This document shows positions 11,543 to 22,900 of a DNA stretch of 64,000 bases, piece by piece. Made by a program: the position numbers and the translations under genes. A model generated the notes under the pieces. That model had not been told where the DNA came from. It saw nothing but the letters and a program-made list of their open reading frames with translations, and made no database searches. Position 1 is the first letter of the stretch, and each line of letters begins with the position of its first letter. Source of the DNA: Lasiosphaeria ovina (taxonomy: Eukaryota; Ascomycota; Sordariomycetes; Sordariales; Lasiosphaeriaceae); the NCBI GenBank assembly GCA_033439765.1, contig JAULSN010000001.1, forward strand, positions 8,990,001 through 9,054,000, read 5' to 3'.

Positions 11543-12435
11543 TTTGGAATTTCAATATTCAAATGAGGCTCATGAACTCTGGTGGTTTGCAAATTTCAGG
11601 TGTGGTGCAGACTGCAGAGAGGGTGTCGATTGAATGGAATACGTATCGCCCGCGCACGACTGGCTAATTATACCAAAAAGATGAAGGGGCAGAAAGACTA
11701 CGCGTACGCCCTGTACCGTACATCAAAGCCTCAAATACTGTTGGAATCTATTTTGGTACTAAATCTAGCGAAAGGGCTTGTAAGATTTTCAGAAAGTCTG
11801 TTTTTAGAGGTTCCGTAGTATTACACTACGTAGTTACCGTAGGTAAAGTGGTTTTGGTGGTGATTTTAGCCTTCACCCTCTACTTCTCTCTCTTTCTGCT
11901 CTGCTCCTCCTGTTCCTGGAATTCCTGTACATATTCGAGAAAGAAGCGTCCAGCTGGGGTCCCGGCATTTCCCGCGTTTAGAACCGAGAACAGAGATGTG
12001 GTGGGTGTTGACTACGGCTGATTGGCTGCATTAAGATGGTCAGCACAGTCTTGCGACGCTACTACTGTGTAGACGCAGCTGGCAGGCACGGACATGTGCC
12101 ACTTCATTGTATTCGTCGGACCACGTTCCACAACATCCCAGCAAAACCAATATTGTGACCGTATTATCTTCCACGGTGTACTCGGGCTCTTTCCGAACCA
12201 ATCGACCGTCGACATGTCAGGACTACGCTGCTGCAAGCCTTCCAAGGCCTCGAACCGGCAGATAGCGACTTCCTGCGCCTCTATTAAATAGACAGACGGC
12301 CGAGGCTCTCCAAAGTAAGTATTCACAGGCCAGCTTAGTACCCCACGAGTTCTTCCTTGCCGACTAGTCGACGACTACACATCGGTGTGGCAGCACTCTC
12401 CGCTGTTCCGCATCCCGTCAAAGTATTGGGACACG
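11543..12435. other. Intergenic, no gene seen
   Basis: This is the promoter side of the STAND-type gene, followed by mixed sequence. Short open frames at 12012-12326 (minus) have no recognisable similarity and no good context. Confidence 0.4.
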
Positions 12436-12561
12436 ATGGCAGAGGTTATCCGCTCCGCAACAGGATGGATCCTACTCCTAATGGGCGGCCTAGCCCAAAC
12501 GGCCGCAGCATCCTCGGGCTCCGACTTCTCCAACAATCTTTTTAGCGACCTAGCGCCGTAA
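12436..12561 (+). pseudogene. Relic of a fungal membrane protein, N-terminal segment only
   Basis: A 41-residue reading frame starts MAEVIRSATGWILLLMGGLA and ends SSGSDFSNNLFSDLAP before TAA 12559-12561. The string FSNNLFSDLAP is, from memory, a hallmark of a large fungal family that continues LLALFGE and has several membrane helices. That family is often seen near NLR and heterokaryon-incompatibility genes. The expected continuation is missing in all frames downstream. The end could be an exon border (CC|GTAAGAG is a reasonable donor), but I cannot find the next exon, so I call it a truncated copy. Its position beside the broken STAND-type gene fits a decayed accessory patch. Confidence 0.5.
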
Positions 12562-13178
12562 GAGAGCTGTTTCTTGTCATGGTCATCATTCCTAGCTATG
12601 CTGAAACCGGCAACACGTATTACGAGCGAACATTTCAAAGACATGCCCAGCAAGACGGAACCGGTGTTTAATGAGCGACTGTGGGTGGTATTTCGACGAC
12701 CTAACAAATTAACTAACAAACTACCTAGGTAGGTAACTAGCGACCTGGCTAATTACCCAACTATGAAAGGAACGAGACAAAGGGAACTGCGCTTAGCGAT
12801 AAATGAGTGATTGCCGAGTGGCTCGCGGTCAGAGGACAACCGGGAATGTGAACATGAAATGGTACTGTAGTGAGTGGGTGGAAGATTGGCAACTCGCAAC
12901 CTCCTCCTTTTCGCCATCTGTCTTCGCCATCTTTTTTTGTCAGGGTTTGTTCTTTTGACCTTTTTTTGGTATGTGGGCATGTGTTGTTTACCCTCTGGGC
13001 GCCTATCCAGCAGACGGAGGGTTTGTCGAGAGACGTGCTAACTCGAGTTGAAAAGCAGGAAACAGACTCGCATGGTGTGACGGGGAAAGTGTTGGGTGAT
13101 GAGCGGGGCAGAAAGTGGGAGAGAAGCAGCATGAATGAGAGTGAGTGAGACAGACAGAACAGAAATGGGCGAGAGAAA
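12562..13178. other. Intergenic / 3' region
   Basis: This is sequence between the membrane-protein relic and the 3' end of the large minus-strand gene, with T-rich and mixed tracts. Nothing coding is supported. Confidence 0.4.
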
Positions 13179-16100
13179 TCAGTCCTTGTGCAGGTCGTTG
13201 AGATGCTGCGCGGCGTCCCTCTCGGCCTCCTTGTGGGCCTCATCGTCAATTCTCGTGCTCTCCTCCAGGTCTGCTCCCTCTCTCTGCTTGGCCTCGAGCG
13301 CGTCGTTCTGCTTCTTGAGGTCGTCCGTGAGGCGCTTGATGTCGCGTTCGAGGTCCTCCTTCATTTCGAGGCTCTTCTTGTCCTTGGGGTCTTTCTTGAG
13401 GTCGGCCTCGACCTGCTTCAGCGCGTCCTTGTTCCGCTCCAGCTCCTTCGACGTCTCCCCAATGCTGTCGTTCATCTGTGATATCGCGAGGTCGGTCTGG
13501 ACGCGCATCCGCTCCTTGAGCTCGAGGCGCTTCCGGATGATGCTCTCGCGCATCTTGGCGTCGAGGTACGACTCCTGGCCCGTCGTCAGCGCCGCCACCT
13601 TGTCGTCAACGGTCGGTTGCATTGCGTTCTGGCCGATCTTCTTGGCCTCGTCCTCGGTCTCGTAATTGGCCTTGATGAGCGGGTTGAGCATCTGCAGCGC
13701 GAGGGGCTCGACGATGGGCTTGGTGACGTTCTGGACCTCGGCGCTGAGGACCCGGCTGGCCGATTTCCGCAGCGCCTGGTAGTCTGCGCCGGTGGGGTTT
13801 TTTGTCATGTCTTCGAGTTTCAGGATATCGCCGACGTCGTAATTTTTCAGCGCGTTATTCAAGGCACTCGAGGTCCTCTCGTCGACGTTGACCTGCAGCT
13901 CTTCCCAGGGGACCTTGGTGTCCTCCAATGCCCCTTTCAGCCGGTCCTCCAGCTCAACTTCCTGAACCGTTTTCATCCGGTCCATCCTCTCCTCCATCTC
14001 GTGGTGTTGTGCGTCAAGTATTTCTTCCTTCTTCACGTTGTTGGTGGTATCCTCCTTCCGCCAGTAGATGGAGATGACAAAGGCTACGATGCCGATGACG
14101 CCGAATATGGTGCCGATGGCACCGAATACAGTACCGATAATGTCAACATCCCTCCAGTCATCGTCTAGTCGAATCAGACGGGCAAATGTCAGATATGAAG
14201 CTTTATTGATACTGATTTCGAATTTTCTGGGGGGGAGGGGGGGAGGGGTCTGACTTACCGTCCTCGGCAGCTACCTGTGCTCCGGCAAACTTGACGGCTG
14301 TTCCGCCAGTTGGGGTGGCGGTGCCCTGGAACGACGAGACGAAGACGCCCTGGTCGTTGGGAGCGGCCTTGAACACGGCCGTGTAGCTCCCGTTGTCGCC
14401 GACCCAGGACAAGGTGTTGGTGTAGGGCACCGTGGTGGCGTCGGTGGTGAGGTCGGGGAACTTGGGGCTGCCGTCGAAGGTGATGGTCCCGTCGGCCTGG
14501 CCGACAATGAGCTGCAGCTTCTTTGCGTAGTCGGGCCCGTCCGTAATGTTGTACTTGGCAGCGAAGACCTTGAGGTCGAAGGGTGGCGGGTTCAGCGGGT
14601 CGCCGAGCTTGAGCGCCTGGTAGGCCTTGGCCTTTTCAATCTTCTTCTTGTGGGCGGCGGCCTCGATGTCCGCCCTCGTCCTGGACTTAAGCTGAAGGGC
14701 CTTGGGGCTCGCGAGGGCGTCGATCTCCGCAGTCGAGGTGCCGAAGACGGCGAGCAGCTCGTCGGCCGTGAAGGAATAGCCGTTCTTCTCCAGCAGGTCG
14801 AGCGTCTGAGAAGCGGCCAGCTCTAAATCGGGCTGCGCTATGGTCGCAGTCAGCTGGCCGAGGATGGAAGTTCCGTTGGGGTTGGCGACGAGGCCGATAA
14901 AATCGGCGACCGTCTTCTTGTTTACGACGGCGGCGGCGGCGCTTTGGAGGGGCCCGACGGGGCTGGTGGGGATGACGGGGCCGTGGGTGGGAGGCCACTT
15001 GGGCTTCGCAGGACCGATGGGACCGATGACTATTCCGTCGTTGAGAGGAGGCTTGACAGGGTTGACGACGGGGCCATGGGGGAACTTGATGGGCTTGGCA
15101 GGGCCAACTACTGGGCCGTGGTGGGGATAGACGGGGCCGTGGTGGATGACGGGGCCGTGAGGGATGGGCTTGAGGGGGTAGGTGGGACCAACAAAGCCGC
15201 CATTCTTGACGCCGTTCGGGGCGCCATCTGCATTTGCATTTGCACCGTTCACTACACGATTGGGTTTGGCGGCAGTGCCTTTGGCCACCACGACAGGCTG
15301 GGACCCCCTCTTGATCCCCCACTTCCTGGGGCTGGTGGTATCCTGGATGGAATGGATCAGGTGGCGTCTGCTGGTTCGGCTGACGCCGCAGACGCGCGGC
15401 TTGGTGGTGGTGACCAGGCCGGCCTTGTGCGGCGCCAGGGCGACGGTGCTAACCGTGTTCTGGGCGACGGAGCCGGTCAGGAGCACGTCGTATGGGATGG
15501 AGATGCCCTTCTGGTCGTTGACGGTCTGGGCCTGCAGCGGGTCCGGGGCGAAGACGTGGTGGCCGGGCAGCAGCAGGTTGGTGGTGAGGAAGTAGTTGAT
15601 CGAGTTGACCGACGACAGGCTGGGCAGGCTGAACTTGAGGTTCTTCAGGTCCGAAGGCACGCCGTTGTCCCAGTCGGACCAGATCCGGTCCCACCAGTTG
15701 AGGTCCTTCTTCTCGGGCACGGCGTCGATGTTGAAGCCGTCGGGGAGCGTCCAGGCGAAGTTGAGGATGTCGGCATTGCCGTCCGTGTTGTTGACCCACG
15801 CGCCTTCTCCGTTGAAGGAAAAGGTGATGTCGGTGGTGCCGGTGTGGTCGTCGCCAGACCACATGCCGCCCTGGCCACCCATGGTGTACGTGTCGACATC
15901 GGACGTCCAGTTGACCTTGATGGGGTTGGTGGTCCAGTTGATGGTGCCGACGGACGAGCCCAGCACCGACAGGCCCGGGTTCAGCGTCATGGTGGCCGTG
16001 TAGTCGTCGATGTCGAAGTTGATGGCGTCGACCTTCTTGATGGTCGTGGTCGAGCCGCCAAAGTAGGTGTCGACGTGGTTGTAGTTGACGGCGTCCTTGT

Positions 16101-17228
16101 GCACCTTGAAGCTGGGGAACTTGAAGGTCATCTTCATGCCCGGCTGGTTGGGCCCGTCGGCCGAGGCCGCACTGGTGCAGTTGTTGTCCTTGAGGGCCGT
16201 CTCGAACAGGAGCGACTCGATGAGGTCGTGGCCGAAGATGATGCTGGCCGTCGACCCGTTGCCCGTGGGGATGGGCATGGTCGGCTCGTTCTGCACCGAG
16301 AAGTTTGCGTTGCACGGCTCCCCGGGCAGCAGCACGGCTCGCCCCGAGCCGCCCTGCACCGTGATCCACATGCAGATGGCGTTGTCGATGGTGGAGCCGT
16401 TGCCGGCCGACACGGAGAAGCCGAACGACGTGGGCTGCAGCTCGTACTTGCCGCCGCTGTTCTCGGGCGCCGCGTTGTTGACCTGGGCCAGGTAGTAGTT
16501 CCACGGCTGGCTGGCAAAGTAGTCCTCCATGTTGCCCTTGATCAGGCTCTGCAGGAATAGCGTGGTGCCGGGGTCGACGGTGCCGTCTCCGGTGATGCTC
16601 ACGGTGCCGCCAGACCCCTTCTCCTTGGGGATGTAGATGACGATGGCCCCCGTGGTGTCGGAGGCTGCGAGTGAGACACCAGTGCCGTTCGAAGCCGTGG
16701 TTGGCGGCACAGGCACGAAGCGGGAGCCGGGCGCGGTGGGGTCGACGGTGCCCGTCACGGCGGCCAGCTGCGACGTGATGGACAGCGTCAGCCCCGGCGG
16801 CATCGTGGTCGGAGCCGACCACGTCTTGCCATCGGCGTTCTGCACAAACACATTGCCGCCGAGCACAAAGGACAGGACGACCTCGGCGCTGTTGGTCGGC
16901 CCGGCAAAGGCGAAGTTGGGCTTGGTCAGCTCGAGGTCGATCTTGTACACGGTCAAGGCCGGCTGCGGCCCTGTAAGTGCGAGGAGAATTGTCAGAACGA
17001 GGCTTGTTTGTCGGGTTGGTGGTGATGGTACTCACACTGGCCAGCAACCGAGGTTTGGAACTCGGGCACCGAGATGGAACTCGTCGTGTCGGCGGCCGTG
17101 GCAGTCTTGAGCAGGTTGTTGAGCTGCGTCTCGCTGTAGCTGACGAGCACGTCGAAGCCTTCGAGCGTGCTCTGGCCGCGCATAGCCTGCTCGAGCGAGT
17201 TGTAGTCCATCCAGTTGTTGGTAGTCAT
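13179..17228 (-). CDS. 1296-aa uncharacterised protein: beta-rich ectodomain, one TM, coiled coil
   Basis: There are three exons (17036-17228, 14259-16970, 13179-14164), all joined in phase. The N-terminus has MTTNNWMDYNSLEQAMRG and then GFDVLVSYSETQLNNLL, a short helix-strand motif I associate with P47/OrfX-like (TULIP-type) and related beta-sandwich proteins in bacteria and fungi. About 500 residues of Thr/Ser/Gly/Asn-rich beta-type sequence follow, with segments such as NYYLAQVNNAAPENSGGKYE and INYFLTTNLLLPGHHVF. A low-complexity Pro/His region with repeated HGPV lies at roughly residues 660-730, then an alpha/beta part (TVADFIGLVANPNG). Exon 3 encodes one hydrophobic segment (residues ~974-1000, TVFGAIGTIFGVIGIVAFVI) and a ~280-residue charged C-terminus with heptad-like coiled coil (LERDIKRLTDDLKKQNDALE). 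No signal peptide is seen at the N-terminus. It lies head to head with the 1357-aa gene. Function is unknown; the TULIP-like link is my inference. Confidence 0.8.
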
Positions 17229-17240
17229 GGTGGCTGTGTG

Positions 17241-17280
17241 TGGGTGCCCTTGGGTGCCTGTGGGTGCCTGTGGGTGCCTG
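17241..17280 (+). repeat. Tandem 10-mer TGGGTGCCTG, four copies
   Basis: Three perfect copies and one imperfect copy (TGGGTGCCCT) sit 12 bases upstream of the ATG of the 1296-aa gene, inside its presumed 5' leader. On the sense strand this reads as repeated CAGGCACCCA. Confidence 0.85.
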
Positions 17281-18807
17281 TGTTGGTTGGTTCTGGTGTT
17301 TGGGTCTGCAGTAGTCGGGGAGGCCTTATTGCGAAAAGGTCTTGGTTGTAGTGGATGAGGGACGGTAGAATGAATTGGAAGCAAGTTAATGAGAAGGGGT
17401 GTGTATAAGTGAAGTAAAGGGATAGACAAAGAGGTAGACGGCTGTTTGATTTTTGGCAAAAGCAAAGAAGTTGGCTGGCTGTATGTTTTTCAAGTCTGCG
17501 AGATGATGTCTGCAAGGTTGCGAGTCTGCGGAATTCTGTGCTTGATTCTTGTCTTGGAGTCGGGCTACTTTCGGCTTCTATATACACAAACCCCTAGATA
17601 ATCTCGACCTCAAGCACGAGCTTGACAATATTGTTCAGAGATTTCACCATCAACCGTGATACCAAGGTACCTAGTTCCAGACTTAGGTCCACAACTAACA
17701 CAGGTAGTTCTATGTACCGAATGACGCTCGTTTGAAGCCGGAAGAGACCTCGGACAAGAAGAGCAACACATGCTTTCAATTGCTTCACTGTCAAAAGCAA
17801 AATCCCAACATGGTATTCCGGGCCTCGCCGTCGCTGAAGAAGCTCGTGTATGCATTTCGGCTAATTTAATGGCGTGAAAAAAAGAAGTAGTGGCAAGGTT
17901 GAAAGGGGCTATGTCAACATTCCACGGGACCAATCCCAGGGTTGCAATGAGTGCCAATCATGAGGGATTTTCATGCATCACTAGCTCGGGCGGGTCACAG
18001 GCTGCAGCGAATGCGACTCGAATGCGACTCGAGCCCTGAGCCAAGGCGCCGTGGGCGCTTGGGTGCCGCGGATATGCCCCGGACTAGGACTAGGCCGACG
18101 GAAGCAATACAGCATTGCAGCTAAGCCTTTCAGGGTAGAACAAGCCTAAGGTAAGGTAGGGGATTGCGACACCGGGCCGTGCCGAACCACCGGGCTGGGA
18201 ACTTGCTGCCCTGCCCCTGCGACCTGTCACTTGTCGGGCTGTCACCGCTGTCACCTGCGGTCAGCGCGGTGAAGCGATCCTATTACCTACCCTACCATGC
18301 CCCCAAGCTTACATCGAATGGTCCTTGGGTGCGGCTGCCAATATTTAAGTAATGGCGACAGGGGCACCGCCACCATTAGACTAGAGCTAAGTTTACTAGT
18401 CTGGAGATATTCCCAGTTGAGACTCTTCCGCTAGCCACCTCCACGCTCCGCTTATTCGGCCATGGCGAGGTGGAGCGAGCTGACAAGAACCAACTAGACA
18501 AGGTGCTTGACATTGCAAATAGTTGCCTAATCCAGTAATGAAAAACCCAACAGCTAAAATCGTATTTGTTGTTCGTGTATGCCACCGAGTGTGACCCCTG
18601 AGTTCCTCACTTAGGAGGTAGATAAAGTCATTTCTTTGCCTTTAGCCTTTAGCCTTTTCTTTTCGTTTCTTTTTCCTCTCTAAAGATAACGAATCGATGA
18701 TAGATAAAGAATGAAAGATACACGCACAGGCCAGTCTAGATCTTCATCTTTCGTTTTCGACAGCAGTGGCACACCTCTCGCGTTTGATTGGTAATTGTTC
18801 GGTGATA

Positions 18808-18833
18808 ATATATATATATATATATATATATAT
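18808..18833. repeat. TA dinucleotide microsatellite
   Basis: About twelve uninterrupted TA units lie in the spacer between the two large divergent genes. Confidence 0.9.
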
Positions 18834-19931
18834 TACGCTATTGATGAGTCTTGGAGGGCTTCAACACCCCCTCTTGTCTTCAGAAAAGCAATAGTTGGAC
18901 GTGGGGGTGTTGATGTGATCCAATCACGACCCAGAAGTCCACCACTTGGACTGTCTTGTTGCTTCTTCCTAGCCCCTTGGCGAAGACGTCTCAAGTTCTA
19001 GACTTCGCGTCTGGCCAACCTGCTTCTCGCCTCGGCCTTATCTCCCCGGCCCGCGGCCAGTGCTTCTCCACGCTCAGCTGCGTGTAAGTATCGCATCCCA
19101 GCCTGCTTTGGGAAGGGATCAACGCTTCAGCTCGCCTCAACCTTCTGCAGGGCCTGAACGGGGAAGCCGAATACGGCGGCTCCGTCTCTGGCGTCATGGC
19201 GCTATGCTCAGCAAGGACATGGTAAGCGGGACGGCGTGTGTCTGCTGATATGGCCCCTGATACGAGCCCGTCTCAGCTGTCCGCCGGATAGCCGAGGCTC
19301 CAGGACGCCGTGGCGAACCAAGATGAGGATCAGGGCTTGGCTTTACTAAGAGAGTGGCCAGACACCCGGCGCCTATAAAGATAAGATACGCTCTTGCATG
19401 GGCAAGATCACCGAGCACTAGGAGACAAATCGTCACTCGGTCAAGCAATTAGCAGTCCACTTCCCCCGCAAGCAATCCTCCCAGACTCCTTTTTGAAAAC
19501 CCAGTCGAGTTTCTCTCTACCCTACCAAAACCCATCCACCACACCAAGCCGCCCAATAACCCACCCCACAGACCCACACCCTCCTACAGCTCTCTCAGAT
19601 CCTCCATTCTTATCTCTCTGGCGGCTATCCATCAAGAACACGCACAAGAGCCATCGGCATCCCTCTCTCCGCCCCGAGCTGTTGAGTACATCTCAGTGCT
19701 TTCACAATCCCCGACTTCTGCTCCAGACTCTTTCGGTCTTTCTTCCCGTTTTCCTACCTACGCACCTTAACTCCCCCAGTAAATCCAACATTCCGAGTTA
19801 TCGGCATACTTACCTGCGCTCCAAACTCTTTCAGCCTTCTTCCTTCCAATCTCTCTGTCTACCCATCTGCCTCCTCCCCGGCATACCTATTCGTCTTCCT
19901 AGGTACACAGTTGCCCGCCTACATACACAAC

Positions 19932-22900
19932 ATGTCGACCTTCAGCCAGGCCGATACCCAGCATTACGACAATGCCCTGGGCGGATCCGAGTCGACATAT
20001 GTCCTCATGGACGTGTCGGACCGCGGCGTGGTTCTGCCCAACGACTTCGGCCCGAGCATCGACATCAGCAACCAGACGCTGCTGATCTACGCCGAGACAG
20101 TCACCATCATGGAAAACATCCAGTGGCCCAGCAAGAACATTGGCATTGCCTGCTCGAATCTCATACTGGGCGGCAGCAGCATCACCATCGACGTGTCCGG
20201 ATCCGACGGCGAGCACATTGACGTCGCACAGCCCTCGGGGAACGGCTTGCCGGGCAACCAGGGCGGCGACGGCGGCTCCATCTGGCTCTATGTTGAGTAT
20301 CTCACCCCGTCCCTTGCCACTGGTCTTCGTCTCCTCGCCAACGGCGGTTCCGGAGGCGAGGGCGGGGCCACCAGTGACGTGGCTGGGAGGGGCGGTACTG
20401 GAGGCGTTGGCGGTAACGCAGGTTAGCACTCAGAAACCCCTTTTCTGCAGTTGTTTACAATAACATGCTGACGCATTCCATTCCATTCCATCTCCTCTTT
20501 AGGCACCGTCTCGTTCCTCTGGGGCAGCGCTCCCGGGACCGCCCTCCTCCGGCTCTACCAGCTGTCCCCGCTGCCGTGGACGGCGCTCGTTGGCCAGGCC
20601 CTGACAGTGACGACCCTGACCGGCTCTTTGCTCAGCTCCACCCAGTTCGCGGCCCTGCAGGCTACCTTTGCACAATACACGGGATACATCACGGCAGCAC
20701 AGAACTGCCGGGCCGCCGTCAACAGCTTGGCAAAGTCCAGGACCACCAAGCCCCTGTCGACAACCTTGTCTACAGCCCTGACAGGTTTCTCCCAAGGGCT
20801 GACGACTCTGCTCACGGCCCAGGAAGGACCCGACCTGAAAAACAACGGCCTGGCCAATGCCACCATCGCAGTGAACACGGCTGCCACGCAGTACCTGGCC
20901 AATCTCAAGGCCAAGAAGCCTGTTGACGAACCGGGACTGCTGGGGCTCATTACGGCGGCAACCGTCACCTGGACGGGGAACCCAAACTCGGCCCTGAGAA
21001 CGGCAATTATCCAGGCTGGAGCGTCTATCCAACCCCTCTTCCAGTCCCTCTCGGAAACCGCCTCAGAGGCATGCATGATTCTCCCCGGTCCCGGAGGCGT
21101 CGGCGGCCCCGGCTTCGGCCCCAAGCCGCATGGCGGCCCTCGAGGTCAGGAAGGGGGCCAGGGCACGATTGCGGCCCGGGAGCTCGTCTTTGACGGGCGT
21201 GCGTCAGATCTGGACGTGGCCCTGCCCTTTGCCTTTCCCGACCAGTGCCAGATGCTGCTCAACAAGGCCAACACGCTCTTCTTCCAGAACTCGCCCACGT
21301 CCAAGCAGGACGCCTCGACGCTGTACAAGCGGCTACTCAAGCGCCTGTCGTTCTGGCCAACCATTGCCGCGGGCCAGAACGCCGCGACGCCACCGCCCGA
21401 GTCGAACCTCGAGGTGGCGTACGACATGGTCGAGTACAGCCTCAAGGTGACGGTGTCGGCGCTCGACCAGCTGCAGTCGGTGTACGACCAGGCCAAGAGC
21501 TTCAACAACCAGATCATGAGCGGCAACGACATGTTCGGGCACGACGCGCTGTGGGTGCCGCGGCTCAACTACAACTACTACACGGCCGAGATCGAGACGT
21601 GCCTGGCCACGCTCAAGACGGTCGAGGCGGCCTACGCCAACGCGCTGGCGGTGCGCGCGTCCATGACGGACATCGCGTCGGGCCAGAGCGCAGCCGCGGC
21701 CGGGGTGCAGCGCGCGCAGTACCGCATCCAGCTGCTGACCGACGACAACGGGCCGCTGACCACCAGCGCCGACACCATCGCGCGCTACACGCCGCTGCTC
21801 AAGGACAAGGTCAAGGAGTGCGAGGACAACCTGGCCGTGGTCGAGGCCGACATCCAATCCAGCATCAACCTCGACCCCATGAACATCATCAACTCGCTGA
21901 GCATGGTGGCCATGTGCCCGTCGGTGCCGCTGGCGCTCGTCGAGGGCGCCAGCATCGCCTACAACGCCGACACCACCGTCAAGGACAGCTCCGGCGCCTC
22001 CGTCAACAAGGACTACGTCATCAACGAGCTCAAGACGGCGGGCTCGTCACTGTCAGACCTCTCAACGGGCTTCTCGACACGCCAAGACCAAACCATCGAG
22101 GCCGACGACCCGGGCGGGCTCAAGATGATAGCAGCCGAAGACCGGATCACGTCGCTGTACAACGAGTTCAAGAACGTGATCCCGGCGGGCGACGGCGACG
22201 CGCTGACCAAGTCCCTCGCCGACCTGCAGAGCGTGGCCACGACCCGCAACAACGCCGTCATCTCGTACAACAGCGCCGTCGAGCTGCTGCACCAGGCCGA
22301 GACGGACGAGGCGTACTACGGCAAGCAGCAGCAGGCGTACGGCGACCAAGCGGCCAAGGCCATGAACCCGAACCTGCCGGCGGTGCTCCTCTGGCTGCGC
22401 CGCACGCAGGACAGCTACCAGCTCGAGACGATGCGGCTGATGAACTACGCGAACCGCGCCATCGCGTACTGGGGGCTCACCTCCCCGGCCGAGTTCGCCG
22501 CCCCGGGCCCGCTGCAGGGCTCGCAGAGCCTGTCCATCTCCAAGACCTCGCTCGACCAGGCCGCCGAGGCCGCCATCACGTCGTTCGCCGGCTCCGCGCC
22601 GGGCCACTTCCCCGTGGCGGGGCGCCAGGGCCCGCTGTACAAGCTCAACTACGGGCAGCTGGCGACGCTCACGGAGCCGCTGACCTCCCCCGACGGCGCC
22701 GTCTACTACAGCGTGACCATCACGCTCGGCGTCGGCGCGACCGACGACTCGGCCGATCTGCCACTGTTCGCGGGGCGCGCCAACATCCGGCTGGACCTGG
22801 CGCGGCTGTGGCTCGTCGGCGCGTCCGTGGCTGCGGACCAGACCGGCGCGAAGCCCGTCAGCGTGGTCCTGACGCAGCTCGGCAGCGAGACGATGGAGAA

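Larger units (their letters stand above)
17229..19931. promoter_or_regulatory. Head-to-head intergenic region of the large gene pair
   Basis: This 2.7-kb spacer separates the starts of the 1296-aa (left) and 1357-aa (right) genes. The left side has a long leader with a 10-base tandem repeat and a TATATA element at ~17579 (plus-strand reading). The right side, 19440-19930, is pyrimidine-rich (long C/T tracts), as in strong fungal promoters, with TATAAAG at about 19374. The middle holds a TA microsatellite. No gene is seen inside. Confidence 0.5.

Noticed and set aside
14944..16560. Long plus-strand open frame (538 codons)
   Set aside because: It is antisense to the 1296-aa gene's main exon; the product is Gly/Val/Asp/Arg low complexity with no domain and arises from GC-rich codon bias.
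15449..17047. 532-codon minus frame overlapping the same exon
   Set aside because: It is a shifted frame of the 1296-aa gene, His/Arg/Gln-rich and without similarity; the annotated frame has domain-like sequence and correct splice phases.
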